Source: 2-12-FULL-35-15 sp036386835 (GTDB lineage: Bacteria > Bacteroidota > Bacteroidia > 2-12-FULL-35-15). Taken from it: 64,000 nt of DNA. The stretch is taken from assembly GCA_036386835.1 (NCBI GenBank), contig DASVUX010000011.1, positions 62,001-126,000 of the forward strand, given 5' to 3'. Each line of letters starts with the position of its first letter. Position 1 is the first letter of the stretch. The position numbers and the translations under genes were made by a program. The notes beneath the pieces were generated by a model that worked only from the letters and a program-made list of their open reading frames with translations, did no database searches and was not told where the DNA came from. Positions 9,601 through 17,694 of this stretch are shown here, piece by piece.

Positions 9601-9825
9601 CTTTCAAAAGGTGATATTATCTACATGTTCACAGATGGATACCCGGATCAGTTCGGAGGAGAAAAAGGGAAGAAGATCAAGGCTGCGAACATGAAGCTTA
9701 TGCTGGAACAAATCAGGACCCTGCCATTTGATAAACAGGAAATGATTGTTGACAGGTATTTCAACCGCTGGAAAGAAGGCTATGAACAGGTTGATGATGT
9801 CTTGTTCATTGGGATCAGGCTGTGA
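6679..9825 (+). CDS. Transmembrane sensor: two-component-type propeller, Y_Y_Y domain, SpoIIE (PP2C) phosphatase
   Basis: A 1048-aa signalling protein. A TTG start at 6679 is chosen because it gives a complete signal peptide (KTAFRVYIVLSSVLLFSFN, cleavage near FSQ). Residues about 25-650 hold repeated propeller blades with the recurring pattern GNIWIGT-YGSGL. A Y_Y_Y-like domain follows (about 660-740, ending before P744), then one membrane helix (about 750-770), a coiled-coil linker with SIRYAKRIQDALLP, and a cytoplasmic SpoIIE-type PP2C phosphatase with metal-binding GDFYW (G846-D847) and DATGHG (D864). The layout equals the sensory half of hybrid two-component systems, but with a phosphatase in place of a histidine kinase. 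Such phosphatases usually dephosphorylate anti-anti-sigma proteins. No such substrate is encoded nearby; the RsbW-like protein at 17695 is a possible pathway partner. Confidence 0.9.
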   Translation: MKTAFRVYIVLSSVLLFSFNVFSQAYQFRSYGIDNGISQPYIYTINQDKNGYLWIGTGEGLCKFDGLSFRSFYTKDGIAENFVTASYKDQNRNLWLGFNQGSITFYDGKNFKSINTSGFAKSPVTAITGDEKGNIWCATQNDGIFRISKIFEVSVFKIEFDNEHIYSLAFVRNDLLLAGTASGLKLFEMLGTDQKPKFAGTITGIPETRISCILRKKNTTSFWIGTQDQGLFMLTPTTGKTFKVFSLEPDLKVELKNIQVIHEDDQSNLWIGTFGSGLYKLVLTAGMLKYNEFLHLDEDNGLGSNDIKSIYSDHEGNIWIGTYGSGLVHITDNYFTFFRETETKFSNNITSLNVGSNVRWLGTDKGLVKVDLLGDNKKILYNSLNGFVNDRVTAIYQPDSNSLIAGTEKSGVFMMDVKSASFKKLFLSDDELCNSINVITGHKNTLWIATKNGIFKMDRERKITVHFTTETGLPHNNINFIYHDGKQTLLAGTHSNFLSSIDINTDKVSNRKVYDGTDLLTITGIIRDKENNTWLSTFGNGLFKVNANITSYSADDGLASNYCYGLTNDGSGNIWIGHRAALSRFKTQKNIIETFNKGEGVNGDCNYNAFFRDADGNAWFGTTDGYIRFDPHKDKKNTIPPIVNFSSVRINDKEIAYAREIVLPYDNYKLRLDFIGISFKANSNILYQYKLEGFDPDWSERTKVSFAQYGKLTDGEYTFLLKAFNNDGVGNNTPLSLKIIIEKPFWKKWWFVVFVIASIFYIIYFYIKIRERNHRQFQVQLQKALNEKTREVISQKEEIERKNKDITDSIRYAKRIQDALLPEVKKLNTIFPDSFIFFQPRDIVSGDFYWYERYGNKVIVACADATGHGVPGAFMSMIGSTLLKDITSRKGVTSPAFALAALDDEIRALLKQNDGENDQTQDSVDLVICEIDIKTHFVRICSTKRSVFVSTAEGLQLLKKENSEDQQYETVDIQLSKGDIIYMFTDGYPDQFGGEKGKKIKAANMKLMLEQIRTLPFDKQEMIVDRYFNRWKEGYEQVDDVLFIGIRL

Positions 9826-9856
9826 TTGAGAAAATCTGAATGCCAATAAAACGGTT

Positions 9857-11026
9857 TTACCTGGACATTTCCAGCGCCTGCTCTATGTCTGAGACTATAT
9901 CAATGATATTTTCAAGACCTGCGGAGATCCTGACAAGCCCTGGTGTAATCCCTACCGCATTCCGTTCCTCTTCACTCAGTTTGGCATGCGTGGTAGATGC
10001 AGGATGAGTGGCGATTGTCCGTGTATCGCCCAGGTTTGCTGTTAAGGAACACATTTTCAAAGCATCGAGAAATCTCCTTCCCCGCTCAATCCCGCCCTTA
10101 ATTTCAAAAGAAACAATACCTCCGCCCATGCTCATTTGACGCTTCGCAATTTCAAACTGCGGATGCGATGGTAAAAACGGATACCGGACCTGTAAAATTT
10201 CGGGGTGTTCCTCGAGCATACCTGCTAATTGAAGTGCATTAAGGGAATGCCGCTCCATTCGTATTGCAAGCGTTTCCAGGCTTTTGGAAAGTGTCCATGC
10301 ATTAAAGGGCGACAACGCAGGGCCGGTGCAGCGGCAAAAAGCATAGATCTCCTTTATTAATTCCTTCTTCCCTAATATGATCCCCCCCAATACACGGCCT
10401 TGGCCGTCAAGATATTTCGTTCCCGAATGCGTAACCAGGTGGGCCCCGAATTCTATCGGGCGCTGAATGAAAGGTGTTGCAAAGCAATTATCAATATTCA
10501 GGACCAGGTTATGCTTGTTCGCAAGATTTCCCAGCCATCGCAGGTCAATTATATCAAGTCCCGGATTTGAAGGCGTTTCTGCAAAGATCATCCGTGTATT
10601 TTCCTGAATGAGCTTTTCCCATGTTTCCGGTTTGTTTACATCTGCATATGTACATGTGATTCCCCATCGCGGAAGAAACTTGTTCAGCATGGTATGTGTT
10701 GAACCGAATATTGATGCTCCTGATATGATGTGATCACCACTTTTCAGAAGTGCCATAAAGCCTGCGAACACAGCTGCCATGCCGGAGGCGGTGGCATACC
10801 CGTCTTCCGCCCCTTCCAGGGCACACATCTTCTGGATAAGTTCGGAACTGTTCGGATTGCTGAACCGGCTGTAAATGTTCCCTTCCGTTTCATCGGCAAA
10901 CATTGCCCGCATCTGTTCCGCATCTTCAAATGTAAAACTGGATGTCAGATACATTGGAACGGAGTGCTCCCTGTGCTGGCTTCTTTCAGATTGAATGCGG
11001 ATCGCGTTTGTTTCAAATTTTTTCAT
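9857..11026 (-). CDS. metZ: Trans-sulfuration PLP enzyme, O-succinyl/acetylhomoserine sulfhydrylase (MetZ-like)
   Basis: A 389-aa member of the Cys/Met metabolism PLP enzyme family. The PLP lysine is K204 in the motif HSGTKYLDGQGR, and the phosphate-binding region YSRFSNPN starts at Y52. The DGQGR sequence after the lysine is typical of MetZ-type O-succinylhomoserine sulfhydrylases, which make homocysteine from an activated homoserine and sulfide. Since metX (homoserine O-acetyltransferase) is encoded nearby at 11645, the physiological substrate is more likely O-acetylhomoserine. Cystathionine gamma-synthase or methionine gamma-lyase are the main alternatives. It follows the OsmC gene by 38 bases on the same strand and faces the SpoIIE sensor gene end to end. 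Confidence 0.85.
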   Translation of the reverse strand: MKKFETNAIRIQSERSQHREHSVPMYLTSSFTFEDAEQMRAMFADETEGNIYSRFSNPNSSELIQKMCALEGAEDGYATASGMAAVFAGFMALLKSGDHIISGASIFGSTHTMLNKFLPRWGITCTYADVNKPETWEKLIQENTRMIFAETPSNPGLDIIDLRWLGNLANKHNLVLNIDNCFATPFIQRPIEFGAHLVTHSGTKYLDGQGRVLGGIILGKKELIKEIYAFCRCTGPALSPFNAWTLSKSLETLAIRMERHSLNALQLAGMLEEHPEILQVRYPFLPSHPQFEIAKRQMSMGGGIVSFEIKGGIERGRRFLDALKMCSLTANLGDTRTIATHPASTTHAKLSEEERNAVGITPGLVRISAGLENIIDIVSDIEQALEMSR

Positions 11027-11064
11027 AACCTCGCCTTACTCTTTCCCATTACGGGAGCGGAGAA

Positions 11065-11487
11065 CTAAATTTCGTTAACACTGACTTTATAACTGATCTT
11101 TGCTCCTGCGATCTCAAGGGTTTTAGAAACAGAACAATATTTATCCATTGAAAGCTGTACGGCCCTTTCTGCCTTTGCCTTATCTATCTTGCCTTTCAAT
11201 TTAAAATGTATTTCCACTTTCTCCCAAAGAGCAGGCTCTTTCCCCTTTTCCCTTTCCGCATCTATGCTGATTTCGAAATTTTCAATTACCTGCTTTTGCT
11301 TTTTCAATATCAGCACAATGTCGATTGCACTGCATCCGCCAAGGCCCATAATCAGCATCTGCATAGGACGAACACCTTTGTTATGGCCGCCAATATCCTC
11401 ACTGGCATCCATCAGTGCAACATTACCTGTTTCACTCTTTGCTTCAAAGTGGAAGGCATCATCAAGTCTTTTAAATTCTATACGCAT
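11065..11487 (-). CDS. OsmC/Ohr family protein
   Basis: A 140-aa protein with the OsmC fold. The two conserved cysteines are visible in GLGGCSAID and in KYCSVSKT, positioned as in OsmC/YhfA-type peroxidases that reduce organic hydroperoxides in the cytoplasm. It resembles the YhfA-like subgroup (short N-terminus, MRIEFKRLDDAFHFEA) more than Ohr. It is transcribed divergently from metX and lies upstream of the metZ-like gene with a 38-base gap, so sulfur metabolism and thiol/peroxide handling may be linked in one operon. Confidence 0.85.
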   Translation of the reverse strand: MRIEFKRLDDAFHFEAKSETGNVALMDASEDIGGHNKGVRPMQMLIMGLGGCSAIDIVLILKKQKQVIENFEISIDAEREKGKEPALWEKVEIHFKLKGKIDKAKAERAVQLSMDKYCSVSKTLEIAGAKISYKVSVNEI

Positions 11488-11543
11488 AATTCTGTTCTAT
11501 ATCACTTTTGCTCAAAGAGTGAAAATGTTCTTAACTATTTTAA

Positions 11544-11575
11544 AATCTCTCCGCTGCATTCCACTCGAAATGATC
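11544..11575. repeat. Copy of the dispersed TCTC-ACTCC-GAAATGA repeat
   Basis: The segment reads AATCTCTCCGCTGCATTCCA followed by CTCGAAATGAT. It is a diverged relative of the GC-rich elements clustered at 36626-36887, sharing the frame of TCTC, CCGC, and CGAAATGA. It lies between the divergent OsmC and metX genes. Confidence 0.45.
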
Positions 11576-11628
11576 CATTTATAAATTTCCTGTGCTATCC
11601 AAAGGTAATTAAAATTGTAAATTTTGAT

Positions 11629-11636
11629 TAGTTTTG
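11629..11636 (+). promoter_or_regulatory. Putative -7 box (TAGTTTTG) for metX
   Basis: TAGTTTTG matches the Bacteroidota -7 consensus TAnnTTTG and lies 8 bases before the ATG at 11645. No good TTG -33 element is present at the usual distance. If used, the transcript would have nearly no leader, and the alternative TTG start at 11624 would be excluded. Confidence 0.35.
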
Positions 11637-11644
11637 CCCCAAGC

Positions 11645-12652
11645 ATGAGCAGACATCTTTTCACATACCAGCAGCCCTTGCCGCTGGAGAACGGCAAAAC
11701 CCTTCCTGCTGTTGAAATTGCGTATCGTACATATGGTTCATTGAATAGCAGAAAGGACAATGTGATCTGGATTTGTCATGCACTTACCGCAAACAGTGAT
11801 GTGGCGGATTGGTGGGATACGCTCGTAGGAGAAGGAAAGACATACGATCCTTCAATACACTTTATTGTTTGTGCAAATATTATAGGCTCCTGCTATGGAT
11901 CAAGCGGCCCGCTTTCAATTAACAGCGAAACACAAAAGCCTTTCTTCAGCACTTTTCCGCAGGTAACTATCCGCGATATGGTAAATGCACATATTATCCT
12001 TCGCAGGCAGCTGAACATAGAAAAGATCAATACGATTGTCGGGGGCTCCATGGGCGGTTACCAGGTGCTGGAATGGGTGTTAGAGGAACCGGGAATATTT
12101 GACAAAATGGTGCTTGTAGCCACCAGCCCCCGGGAATCGGCATGGGGAATTGCCATACACACTGCACAACGCCTGGCAATTGAAGCTGACGTGACATGGG
12201 ACGGAATGCGAGCTGATACAGGGGCGAAAGGGCTAAAAGCTGCGCGCGCTATCGGGATGCTGACATACAGGAATTATGGCTCTTTCATTAAAACACAAAC
12301 TGATGAAGAACATAAGCTTGATAATTTTAAGGCAAGCTCCTACATCAATTACCAGGGAGAAAAACTTGTAAAACGCTTCAACGCGTTCAGCTATTGGATC
12401 CTCGGAAAAGCAATGGATTCACATAATATAGCAAGGGGCAGGGGCACAATGGAAGATGTTTTGAAAAGCATTAAAACCAAAACCATTATAATCGGGATCT
12501 CCAGCGATCAGCTTTGCCCGGTCACAGAACAAAAATTCTTGGCGCAGCACATTCCGCACTCAACTTATATTGAGATTGATTCTCCATATGGTCACGATGG
12601 TTTCCTCATTGAAGGAAAACTTATCGGTGAAGCTATTGCTGCAAACCCATAA
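11645..12652 (+). CDS. metX: Homoserine O-acetyltransferase
   Basis: A 335-aa alpha/beta hydrolase-fold enzyme acylating homoserine with acetyl-CoA, the first committed step of methionine synthesis. The nucleophile elbow GGSMGG has Ser135, and the catalytic Asp (GISSDQLCP) and His (YGHDGFL) are in the right order near the C-terminus. NIIGSCYGSSGP is the family signature near the oxyanion region. The frame could begin at a TTG at 11624, but the ATG at 11645 aligns with the family start and follows a -7 box. The gene's 3' end overlaps that of the convergent M28 peptidase gene by 20 bases. It probably works with the MetZ-like enzyme encoded divergently. Confidence 0.92.
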   Translation: MSRHLFTYQQPLPLENGKTLPAVEIAYRTYGSLNSRKDNVIWICHALTANSDVADWWDTLVGEGKTYDPSIHFIVCANIIGSCYGSSGPLSINSETQKPFFSTFPQVTIRDMVNAHIILRRQLNIEKINTIVGGSMGGYQVLEWVLEEPGIFDKMVLVATSPRESAWGIAIHTAQRLAIEADVTWDGMRADTGAKGLKAARAIGMLTYRNYGSFIKTQTDEEHKLDNFKASSYINYQGEKLVKRFNAFSYWILGKAMDSHNIARGRGTMEDVLKSIKTKTIIIGISSDQLCPVTEQKFLAQHIPHSTYIEIDSPYGHDGFLIEGKLIGEAIAANP

Positions 12653-13583
12653 CCGCTGCGAATACACCGCGTATTACCTCCGACATTTTATCGAGGTCCA
12701 GCGTATCGATCGTATCTGACTTTTCGTGATAATTAGCATTCCGGTAAAAGGATGTATCAGTGATCATCACAGCTACGTAGCCGTATTTCCAGTAATTCAG
12801 ATGATCGGAAAAATCTATACCGGGAATTGCTGCGGGTGCATTCAGCGAAATGGTACGGACTGAAGAATGGTTTTTCATTTGCCTTTTGATCCTGCGTGTG
12901 GTCCTTCCCTGCCCTGTCTTGCCAATCACCGCTATGAAATTCGCTTTTGTCGGATAAATTAATTTCATGACCCCCAATGGATACTCCTGTGAATGCGGCT
13001 TATTTGAAAAGTATCCGATCATTTCCAGGCAAATCATTGCTTTTACTTTTATTCCTTTGCTATGCAGCATCTTTGCATGCACTGCGCTTCCCATCCTCTC
13101 AGTACGGAAATTCGGGGGCTCTTCAAGTGTATATGCTACCAGATCAACCCTGTATTTCAGGCGGGAATTTTCATTTTTCAGGAGCCTTGCCACTTCAAGC
13201 AATCCGGCTACCCCGCTCGCATTGTCATCCGCTCCCGGCTGGTGCTCACACACATCGTAATGCGCGCCAATGATAATACGCTCACCTTCGCGCGGACCGA
13301 AAGAACAGATCACGTTCTTATATTCTATTGACCCGGCAAAATATTTCTGTTCTTCAACATCGCTTGTCAGTTTCAGGAATTCTCCCCTGATGTATTCCGC
13401 ACATTCATTCAAACGCTTCGGATTACCGTCAAACCTTGGCTCAGTTGAACCGGCGAGGAATTGAAGATGAGCCATGATCCGCGTCTTATCAACTGCAGTG
13501 CTATCGGAAAAACAAATGGGATCTGCGTAAATGCAGATCCCATTTGTTAATATTAAAAGAAAAAAGAAAATTGTCCTTTTCAT
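12633..13583 (-). CDS. Exported M28-family zinc peptidase
   Basis: A 316-aa protein with a signal peptide (MKRTIFFFLLILTNGICIYA). The M28 aminopeptidase core is clear: GAHYD (H108, D110), PGADDNASG (D119), the catalytic Glu pair in TLEEPP (E154/E155), and a final histidine in FSDHLNYW. The enzyme probably removes N-terminal residues from peptides in the periplasm or outside. Its ATG shares one base with the ferritin stop codon (TAATG), which suggests translational coupling. The signal-peptide codons contain a perfect 16-bp inverted repeat followed by five T residues (13511-13548), which looks like an intrinsic terminator inside the gene. Confidence 0.87.
   Translation of the reverse strand: MKRTIFFFLLILTNGICIYADPICFSDSTAVDKTRIMAHLQFLAGSTEPRFDGNPKRLNECAEYIRGEFLKLTSDVEEQKYFAGSIEYKNVICSFGPREGERIIIGAHYDVCEHQPGADDNASGVAGLLEVARLLKNENSRLKYRVDLVAYTLEEPPNFRTERMGSAVHAKMLHSKGIKVKAMICLEMIGYFSNKPHSQEYPLGVMKLIYPTKANFIAVIGKTGQGRTTRRIKRQMKNHSSVRTISLNAPAAIPGIDFSDHLNYWKYGYVAVMITDTSFYRNANYHEKSDTIDTLDLDKMSEVIRGVFAAVMGLQQ
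13511..13548 (-). terminator. Terminator-like hairpin embedded in M28 peptidase signal-peptide codons
   Basis: Arms 13511-13526 (AACAAATGGGATCTGC) and 13533-13548 are perfect reverse complements around a 6-base loop. On the minus strand the stem ends in TTTTT, as in an intrinsic terminator. It lies 35 bases into the peptidase gene and downstream of ferritin, which has no other terminator. It may end most ferritin transcripts and limit peptidase expression. Confidence 0.6.
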
Positions 13584-14104
13584 TAATTCGTCCCTTTTTC
13601 AATCGGCACTTCACCGCCCGACATTCCACCGAGGTCACGGTCGAAAAAATACAAGCCGCTCTTATCATTCCCGATGAATCTTAGCTTATCCAGCACTCTG
13701 CGTGACAGGGCTTCTTCTTCGATCTGCTCAGAGACATACCATTGAAGGAAGTTATGTGTGGTATAATCCTTCTCTTTCAGGCAGATCTCAACCAGGTTGT
13801 TGATCTCAGAAGAAACCAGCTCTTCGTGTTTCAGCACCTCTTCAAAAACGAACTGAACCGATTTGAAAGTTTGGGGCTGGGCTTTCAGTGCAGGGATCAG
13901 GGCTTTGCCTCCGCGCTCGTTCACATATTTAACAAGCTTTAACATGTGCATTCTTTCTTCATCCGAATGCGAATAAAGGAATGCTGCCACACCTTCGAGA
14001 CCCTGCGTTTCTGCCCACGATGCCATGGCAAGATAATATTGAGAAGAGGATGCTTCCAGCGCTATCTGCTGGTTTACTGCGGATTCTACTTTTTTAGTAA
14101 TCAT
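13583..14104 (-). CDS. ftnA: Ferritin (non-heme iron storage)
   Basis: A 173-aa four-helix-bundle ferritin of normal length. The ferroxidase residues are visible: E17 and Y24 in the first helix (ALEASSSQYYLA), E50 and H53 in SDEERMHM, and glutamates in the third helix (VFEEVLKHEEL). It stores iron as a mineral core in a 24-mer in the cytoplasm and so limits oxidative damage. A TAACTTTG -7 box lies about 50 bases upstream. The stop codon overlaps the start of the M28 peptidase gene. No bacterioferritin heme ligand is apparent. Confidence 0.93.
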   Translation of the reverse strand: MITKKVESAVNQQIALEASSSQYYLAMASWAETQGLEGVAAFLYSHSDEERMHMLKLVKYVNERGGKALIPALKAQPQTFKSVQFVFEEVLKHEELVSSEINNLVEICLKEKDYTTHNFLQWYVSEQIEEEALSRRVLDKLRFIGNDKSGLYFFDRDLGGMSGGEVPIEKGTN

Positions 14105-14155
14105 TTTGTTTTTTTAGTTTTTATGGATTATCACTTTTCGTGACATCTACTGAAG

Positions 14156-14163
14156 CAAAGTTA
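14156..14163 (-). promoter_or_regulatory. Putative -7 box (TAACTTTG) for ferritin
   Basis: On the minus strand TAACTTTG fits TAnnTTTG and lies 52 bases upstream of the ferritin ATG. The -33 region is only T-rich (no clear TTTG). Confidence 0.45.
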
Positions 14164-14219
14164 AACCTTTTTTTGTTTTATAAAAAAGTAATGCCACTGG
14201 CCGCGGCTTGAAAATGCTA

Positions 14220-14250
14220 TTGTATTTATAGGCTTTATAATGTACCTTTA
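14220..14250 (+). promoter_or_regulatory. Putative promoter for the DUF4175 gene
   Basis: TTG at 14220-14222, a 20-base spacer and TACCTTTA at 14243-14250 give a near-consensus Bacteroidota promoter (last base of the -7 box differs). The start codon is at 14277. Confidence 0.35.
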
Positions 14251-14276
14251 TGAATAAATCCGCGTTATAAAAAACA

Positions 14277-17200
14277 ATGACCGCTAATTACCAAAATCTT
14301 ATAGAAAAGCTGGATGAATTTATCCGGAAATATTACAAGAACCAGCTTGTCCGTGGATTTATATATACCATTGGCCTTGTACTTGTCTTTTTCATTTCAG
14401 TAACAGCTCTTGAATATTACGCACATTTCAGCACAAAAGTCCGCACCGCCCTTTTTTATGCCTTCATAGTCTCCAGTCTGTTTATACTGGTAAAATACAT
14501 GGTCATTCCGCTTACGAAACTATACAGGTACGGCAAGGTAATTTCCTACGAAGAAGCTTCCGGCATTATCGGCCAGCATTTTCCGAATGTACAGGATAAA
14601 TTACTGAATGTCCTCCAGTTGCAGCACCAATCTTCCGGATATGAATTATCGAATACGAACTATGAGCTGCTGAACGCCAGTATTGACCAGAAAACAAAAG
14701 AGCTCAAACCTATTCCTTTTACGTCTGCGGTGGATCTCTCCGAGAACAAAAAGCATCTCAAGTATGCACTGATCCCTTTGCTACTAATAATGGTGATCCT
14801 TTTCGCAGCACCAAGTATTATTACGGATGGCACGAAACGTCTCGTAAAACACAGTGATCATTTTGAAAAGGAAGCGCCCTTTGAATTTGTGATCACGAAC
14901 AATGATCTTAAAACCGTAGCGCAGCAGGATTACGAATTAAAAGTCAAGCTGAAAGGTGAAGAGATTCCGGAGAATGTGTACGTTGAGATTGATGGAAACG
15001 AGTTCAAGCTTAATAAAGAGAATATAATTAACTTCAATTATCTTTTTAAAAATGTTCAGAAGAGCACCACTTTCCGTTTAACTGCGGATGGATTTACCTC
15101 ACGTGATTATGAGCTTGTCGCTTTGCCGAATCCGATCCTTCTGAACTTTGATATTGCGCTTAATTATCCCAAATATCTTAACAAAAAAGATGAAGTGCTT
15201 AAAAACACAGGCGACCTGATTGTACCTGCAGGCACCAAGATCAGCTGGAATTTCAATACTGAAAATACCAGGCAGCTCCGCTTAAACTTTAATGACACCT
15301 CTTTTGCTGTTGAACAGAATGCAGAAAATGCATTCAGTTATTCCACTAAAGTTTTCCGCGACAAGAACTACTCGGTAAGCACAGCTAATCAGTTCCTGAA
15401 AAGCAAGGATTCTGTAACTTATTCCATCAATGTTATTCCGGATGCTTATCCACAGATCGATGTGGAAGAAAAGAAAGATTCGGTATCTACCCAAAAACTT
15501 CATTTCCGTGGACAGGTTAAGGATGATCACGGTTTTACCCGCCTTACTTTTAATTATCGTTTTATAGTAAACAATGATTCAGCGGTAAATGATGAACACA
15601 GGAAGATGACGACCAATTCAAAAGCACTTGTAATTAATACGCAAAGTACCCAGGATATCTTCTTTCACTACTGGAATCTTGGTGAACTTGGTGTAAATGC
15701 CGGTGACCAGATAGAATATTATTTCGAAGTGTTCGACAATGACGGGGTTACAGGAAGCAAATCGTCCCGTTCTCAAAAGATGGTGTTCAAGGCACCTACG
15801 CTGGATGAGCTTTCTGATAACACCGAAAAGAATAACAATAAGATCAAGGATGACCTTGCTGAAAGCATCAAACAGGCAAAAGATGTTCAGAAAGCCCTGG
15901 CTGACCTGCAGCGTAAAGTTGCTGAGAAAAAAGAGCTGAGTTGGGAAGAGAAAAAGAAGATGGAAGACCTGCTTAACAAGCAGAAGGAGCTTCAGAAGAA
16001 AGTCGATAATATAAAAAATGAAAACGCGCAGAATAACCAGCAGCAAAACGAATACAAGGCACCTGACGAGGAGATGCTGGAAAAACAGCGTCAGCTTGAA
16101 GAGCTGTTTGATAAAGTGATGACTCCAGAAATGAAGGAGAAATACAATGAGCTCCAGAAATTACTGGAAAAGATGGATAAGGATAAAGTCCAGGAAGCTC
16201 TTGAGAAAATGAAGCTCGACAACAAGGACCTGATGAAGGAACTTGACCGCAACCTGGAGGTTTTCAAGCAGATGGAATTTGAGCAGAAGCTGCAGGAAAA
16301 TATCGACAAACTGAATGAGCTTGCAAAAAAGCAGGATGAGCTTGCAAAGCAAACTGAAGAAAAGAAAGCAGATCCAAAAGAGCAGAAAGCCAAACAGGAT
16401 GCCTTGAACAAGAAGTTCGATGATCTTAAGAAGGACATGAAAGAACTTGAGAAAAAGAACGAGGCGCTTGAAGATCCTAAGAAAATGGAGAACACTGACC
16501 AGAAGCAGGAGGATATTAAGAAGGAGATGGAGAAGAGCAGTGAGGAGCTGAGCAAGGATCAGAAAAAGAGCGCATCCAAATCGCAAAAGAACGCTGCGCA
16601 GAAAATGCAGGAAATGAGCCAGCAGATGCAGCAAATGCAGGAAAAGGAACAGCAGGAACAACAAGGAGAAGACATTAACAAACTTCGTGACCTGCTTGAA
16701 AATATCGTTCAGCTTTCTTTCGGACAGGAAGCTTTAATGAATGAACTGTCGAAAGCAAAAACGAACGACCCTCAATATTATAAACTTAACCAGAAACAGA
16801 AGAAACTGCAGGATGATTCCAAGATGGTGGAAGACAGCCTTCTGGCACTTGCAAAACGCGTTCCCCAGATAAAGGTGGCGGTGCTGCGGGAAACGAGTGC
16901 AATAAATATGAATATGGAAAAGGCGGTTGAGGAAATCCAGGATTCCCAGACACCTTCTTTTAATGGCAAGAATCACAAACAGGAAGCGCTGAGCCGCCAG
17001 CAGTTTGCCATGACCTCCATTAACAACCTTGCATTAATGCTCAATGAAGCATTAAGCCAGATGCAGGCACAGGCACAAAAGAAAAGCGGGAAACCGGGCA
17101 GCGGCAGCTGTAATAAGCCGGGAGGAACAGGTTCAAAGCCATCAGCGGCATCGATGAGGCAAATGCAGGAAGCTTTGAACAAGCAGATCCAGAAGCTGAA

Positions 17201-17690
17201 GGAAGGCATGGAAAAGAACGGTAACAAGCCGGGAAATAAGCAGGGCGGCCAAGGCATGGGCGGGACAATGAGCCAGGAACTGGCAAGACTTGCAGCGCAG
17301 CAGGAAGCTATCCGTAAGGAACTGAGTAAAATGGCAGATCAGCTGAATAAAGACGGTAAAGGCGGAGGAAATCTTGGAAAGCTGGCCGAAAAAATGGAAG
17401 AAACTGAGACTGACCTGGTGAACAAGATGCTCAGCAACGAAACCATGAAGCGCCAGCAGGAGATTCTTACAAGGCTCCTTGAATCAGAGAAAGCAGAGAA
17501 AGAACGTGAAATGGATGAAAAAAGACAGTCAAACGAGGCAAAAAATGAAATTTTTAGTAACCCTGAGGAATTTTTAGAGTATAACAGGTTGAAACAGAAA
17601 GAAACGGAACTACTCAAAACTGTTCCTCCGTCTTTAAACCCGTATTACAAAACGAAAGTCAACCAATACTTTAACAATTTCGAAGACTAA
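14277..17690 (+). CDS. DUF4175 family membrane protein with very long coiled coil
   Basis: A 1137-aa protein that matches the Bacteroidota DUF4175 architecture. Three hydrophobic helices lie near the N-terminus (about 24-44, 52-75 and 163-183). Beta-rich regions follow to about residue 500. Residues about 520-850 are an extremely charged Lys/Glu/Gln coiled coil, and a low-complexity Gly/Lys/Asn segment (about 945-1000) precedes another charged helical tail. Most of the protein probably lies outside the cytoplasmic membrane, though topology is not certain. Function is unknown. Its stop is only 4 bases before the RsbW-like ATPase gene, so co-translation and a linked function are likely. The long antisense ORFs here are shadows of the biased coiled-coil codons. 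Confidence 0.85.
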   Translation: MTANYQNLIEKLDEFIRKYYKNQLVRGFIYTIGLVLVFFISVTALEYYAHFSTKVRTALFYAFIVSSLFILVKYMVIPLTKLYRYGKVISYEEASGIIGQHFPNVQDKLLNVLQLQHQSSGYELSNTNYELLNASIDQKTKELKPIPFTSAVDLSENKKHLKYALIPLLLIMVILFAAPSIITDGTKRLVKHSDHFEKEAPFEFVITNNDLKTVAQQDYELKVKLKGEEIPENVYVEIDGNEFKLNKENIINFNYLFKNVQKSTTFRLTADGFTSRDYELVALPNPILLNFDIALNYPKYLNKKDEVLKNTGDLIVPAGTKISWNFNTENTRQLRLNFNDTSFAVEQNAENAFSYSTKVFRDKNYSVSTANQFLKSKDSVTYSINVIPDAYPQIDVEEKKDSVSTQKLHFRGQVKDDHGFTRLTFNYRFIVNNDSAVNDEHRKMTTNSKALVINTQSTQDIFFHYWNLGELGVNAGDQIEYYFEVFDNDGVTGSKSSRSQKMVFKAPTLDELSDNTEKNNNKIKDDLAESIKQAKDVQKALADLQRKVAEKKELSWEEKKKMEDLLNKQKELQKKVDNIKNENAQNNQQQNEYKAPDEEMLEKQRQLEELFDKVMTPEMKEKYNELQKLLEKMDKDKVQEALEKMKLDNKDLMKELDRNLEVFKQMEFEQKLQENIDKLNELAKKQDELAKQTEEKKADPKEQKAKQDALNKKFDDLKKDMKELEKKNEALEDPKKMENTDQKQEDIKKEMEKSSEELSKDQKKSASKSQKNAAQKMQEMSQQMQQMQEKEQQEQQGEDINKLRDLLENIVQLSFGQEALMNELSKAKTNDPQYYKLNQKQKKLQDDSKMVEDSLLALAKRVPQIKVAVLRETSAINMNMEKAVEEIQDSQTPSFNGKNHKQEALSRQQFAMTSINNLALMLNEALSQMQAQAQKKSGKPGSGSCNKPGGTGSKPSAASMRQMQEALNKQIQKLKEGMEKNGNKPGNKQGGQGMGGTMSQELARLAAQQEAIRKELSKMADQLNKDGKGGGNLGKLAEKMEETETDLVNKMLSNETMKRQQEILTRLLESEKAEKEREMDEKRQSNEAKNEIFSNPEEFLEYNRLKQKETELLKTVPPSLNPYYKTKVNQYFNNFED

Positions 17691-17694
17691 TTAT

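Noticed and set aside
11488..11644. SAM riboswitch in the OsmC/metX intergenic region
   Set aside because: Methionine genes often carry one, but the gap holds only a dispersed repeat and a -7 box close to the start codon; there is no room or conserved core for an S-box leader.
16091..16664. Two long antisense frames, 154 and 167 codons, opposite the DUF4175 coiled coil
   Set aside because: They are Leu/Phe/Ser runs produced by reading Lys/Glu/Gln-rich codons on the other strand; no start context or family resemblance.
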